5,778 nt of DNA from an uncultured Bacilli bacterium (GTDB lineage Bacteria > Bacillota_I > Bacilli_A > RF39 > UBA660): positions 1-5,778 of the forward strand of contig CALVSV010000044.1 in NCBI GenBank assembly GCA_944359595.1. The letters are read 5' to 3'. Shown here piece by piece: positions 5,647 to 5,778 of the stretch (its first letter is position 1; each line of letters begins with the position of its first letter). The notes under the pieces are model-generated. The model had not been told where the DNA came from. It saw nothing but the letters and a program-made list of their open reading frames with translations, and did no database searches. A program made the translations under genes and the position numbers.

Positions 5647-5778
5647 CAATTAATAATTCCATTATATAATTATTTAATATTAGGTTATACTATTCCTAAT
5701 AAAAAGGATAATGATTATATTATTAGTTGATTTAAAAATAATATAAGTATTTAATTTTATGCCGAGAAACTTATTCAT

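Larger units (their letters stand above)
5584..5778. other. Non-coding AT-rich tail
   Basis: No open frame with a plausible ribosome binding site is seen on either strand. Besides the hairpin and direct repeat at 5602-5646, a 7-bp inverted repeat, TATTAGG/CCTAATA, lies at 5678-5684 and 5695-5701. On the - strand an ATG at the very edge (5778-5776) opens 32 codons and stops near 5680; its upstream region is outside the window and it looks like chance. Confidence 0.6.

Noticed and set aside
5680..5778. Short - strand ORF starting with ATG at the window edge (32 codons)
   Set aside because: It is very short and Ile/Asn-rich, its ribosome binding site would lie outside the window, and it matches no family I know.

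Overview
The window comes from a very AT-rich, endospore-forming Firmicute, most likely an anaerobe of the Clostridia or a related gut lineage with a compact genome. The evidence is a recognisable sporulation sigma factor SigK, strong Shine-Dalgarno sequences, sigma-A-type promoters, and standard codon use (TGG for Trp, TGA as the sigK stop). All five genes lie on the + strand.

Layout. Positions 1-1343 hold the 3' part of a secreted or surface protein whose start lies before the window. It ends in a perfect hairpin terminator that contains its stop codon. Next is a well-formed promoter (TTGACT-17-TATATT) and an ABC-F ATPase of the YbiT/YkpA type (1436-3025, GTG start). A second promoter (TTGACA-17-TATTAT) drives a short structured leader and a divergent galU-type nucleotidyltransferase (3169-4038). 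A terminator separates this from sigK (4102-4797), which is uninterrupted and keeps a hydrophobic pro-sequence. Another hairpin separates sigK from a thymidylate kinase (4861-5541), which also ends in a hairpin. The last 195 bases have no convincing gene but carry two hairpins and a direct repeat.

The genes do not form one obvious pathway. Between them they cover translation (ABC-F), nucleotide-sugar supply (GalU), late mother-cell sporulation (SigK) and dTTP synthesis (Tmk). Hairpins after four of the five genes suggest mostly single-gene transcripts, not an operon. I see no phage, CRISPR, toxin-antitoxin or clear transposon gene, and nothing I would call a new multi-gene system.

The points most worth following up are: the ABC-F protein, where the degenerate motifs all fall in the same composite ATP site; the surface protein, whose 3' end is much richer in G+C than its N-terminal part; the altered nucleotide-binding loop of GalU; and the repeat-bearing tail after tmk.
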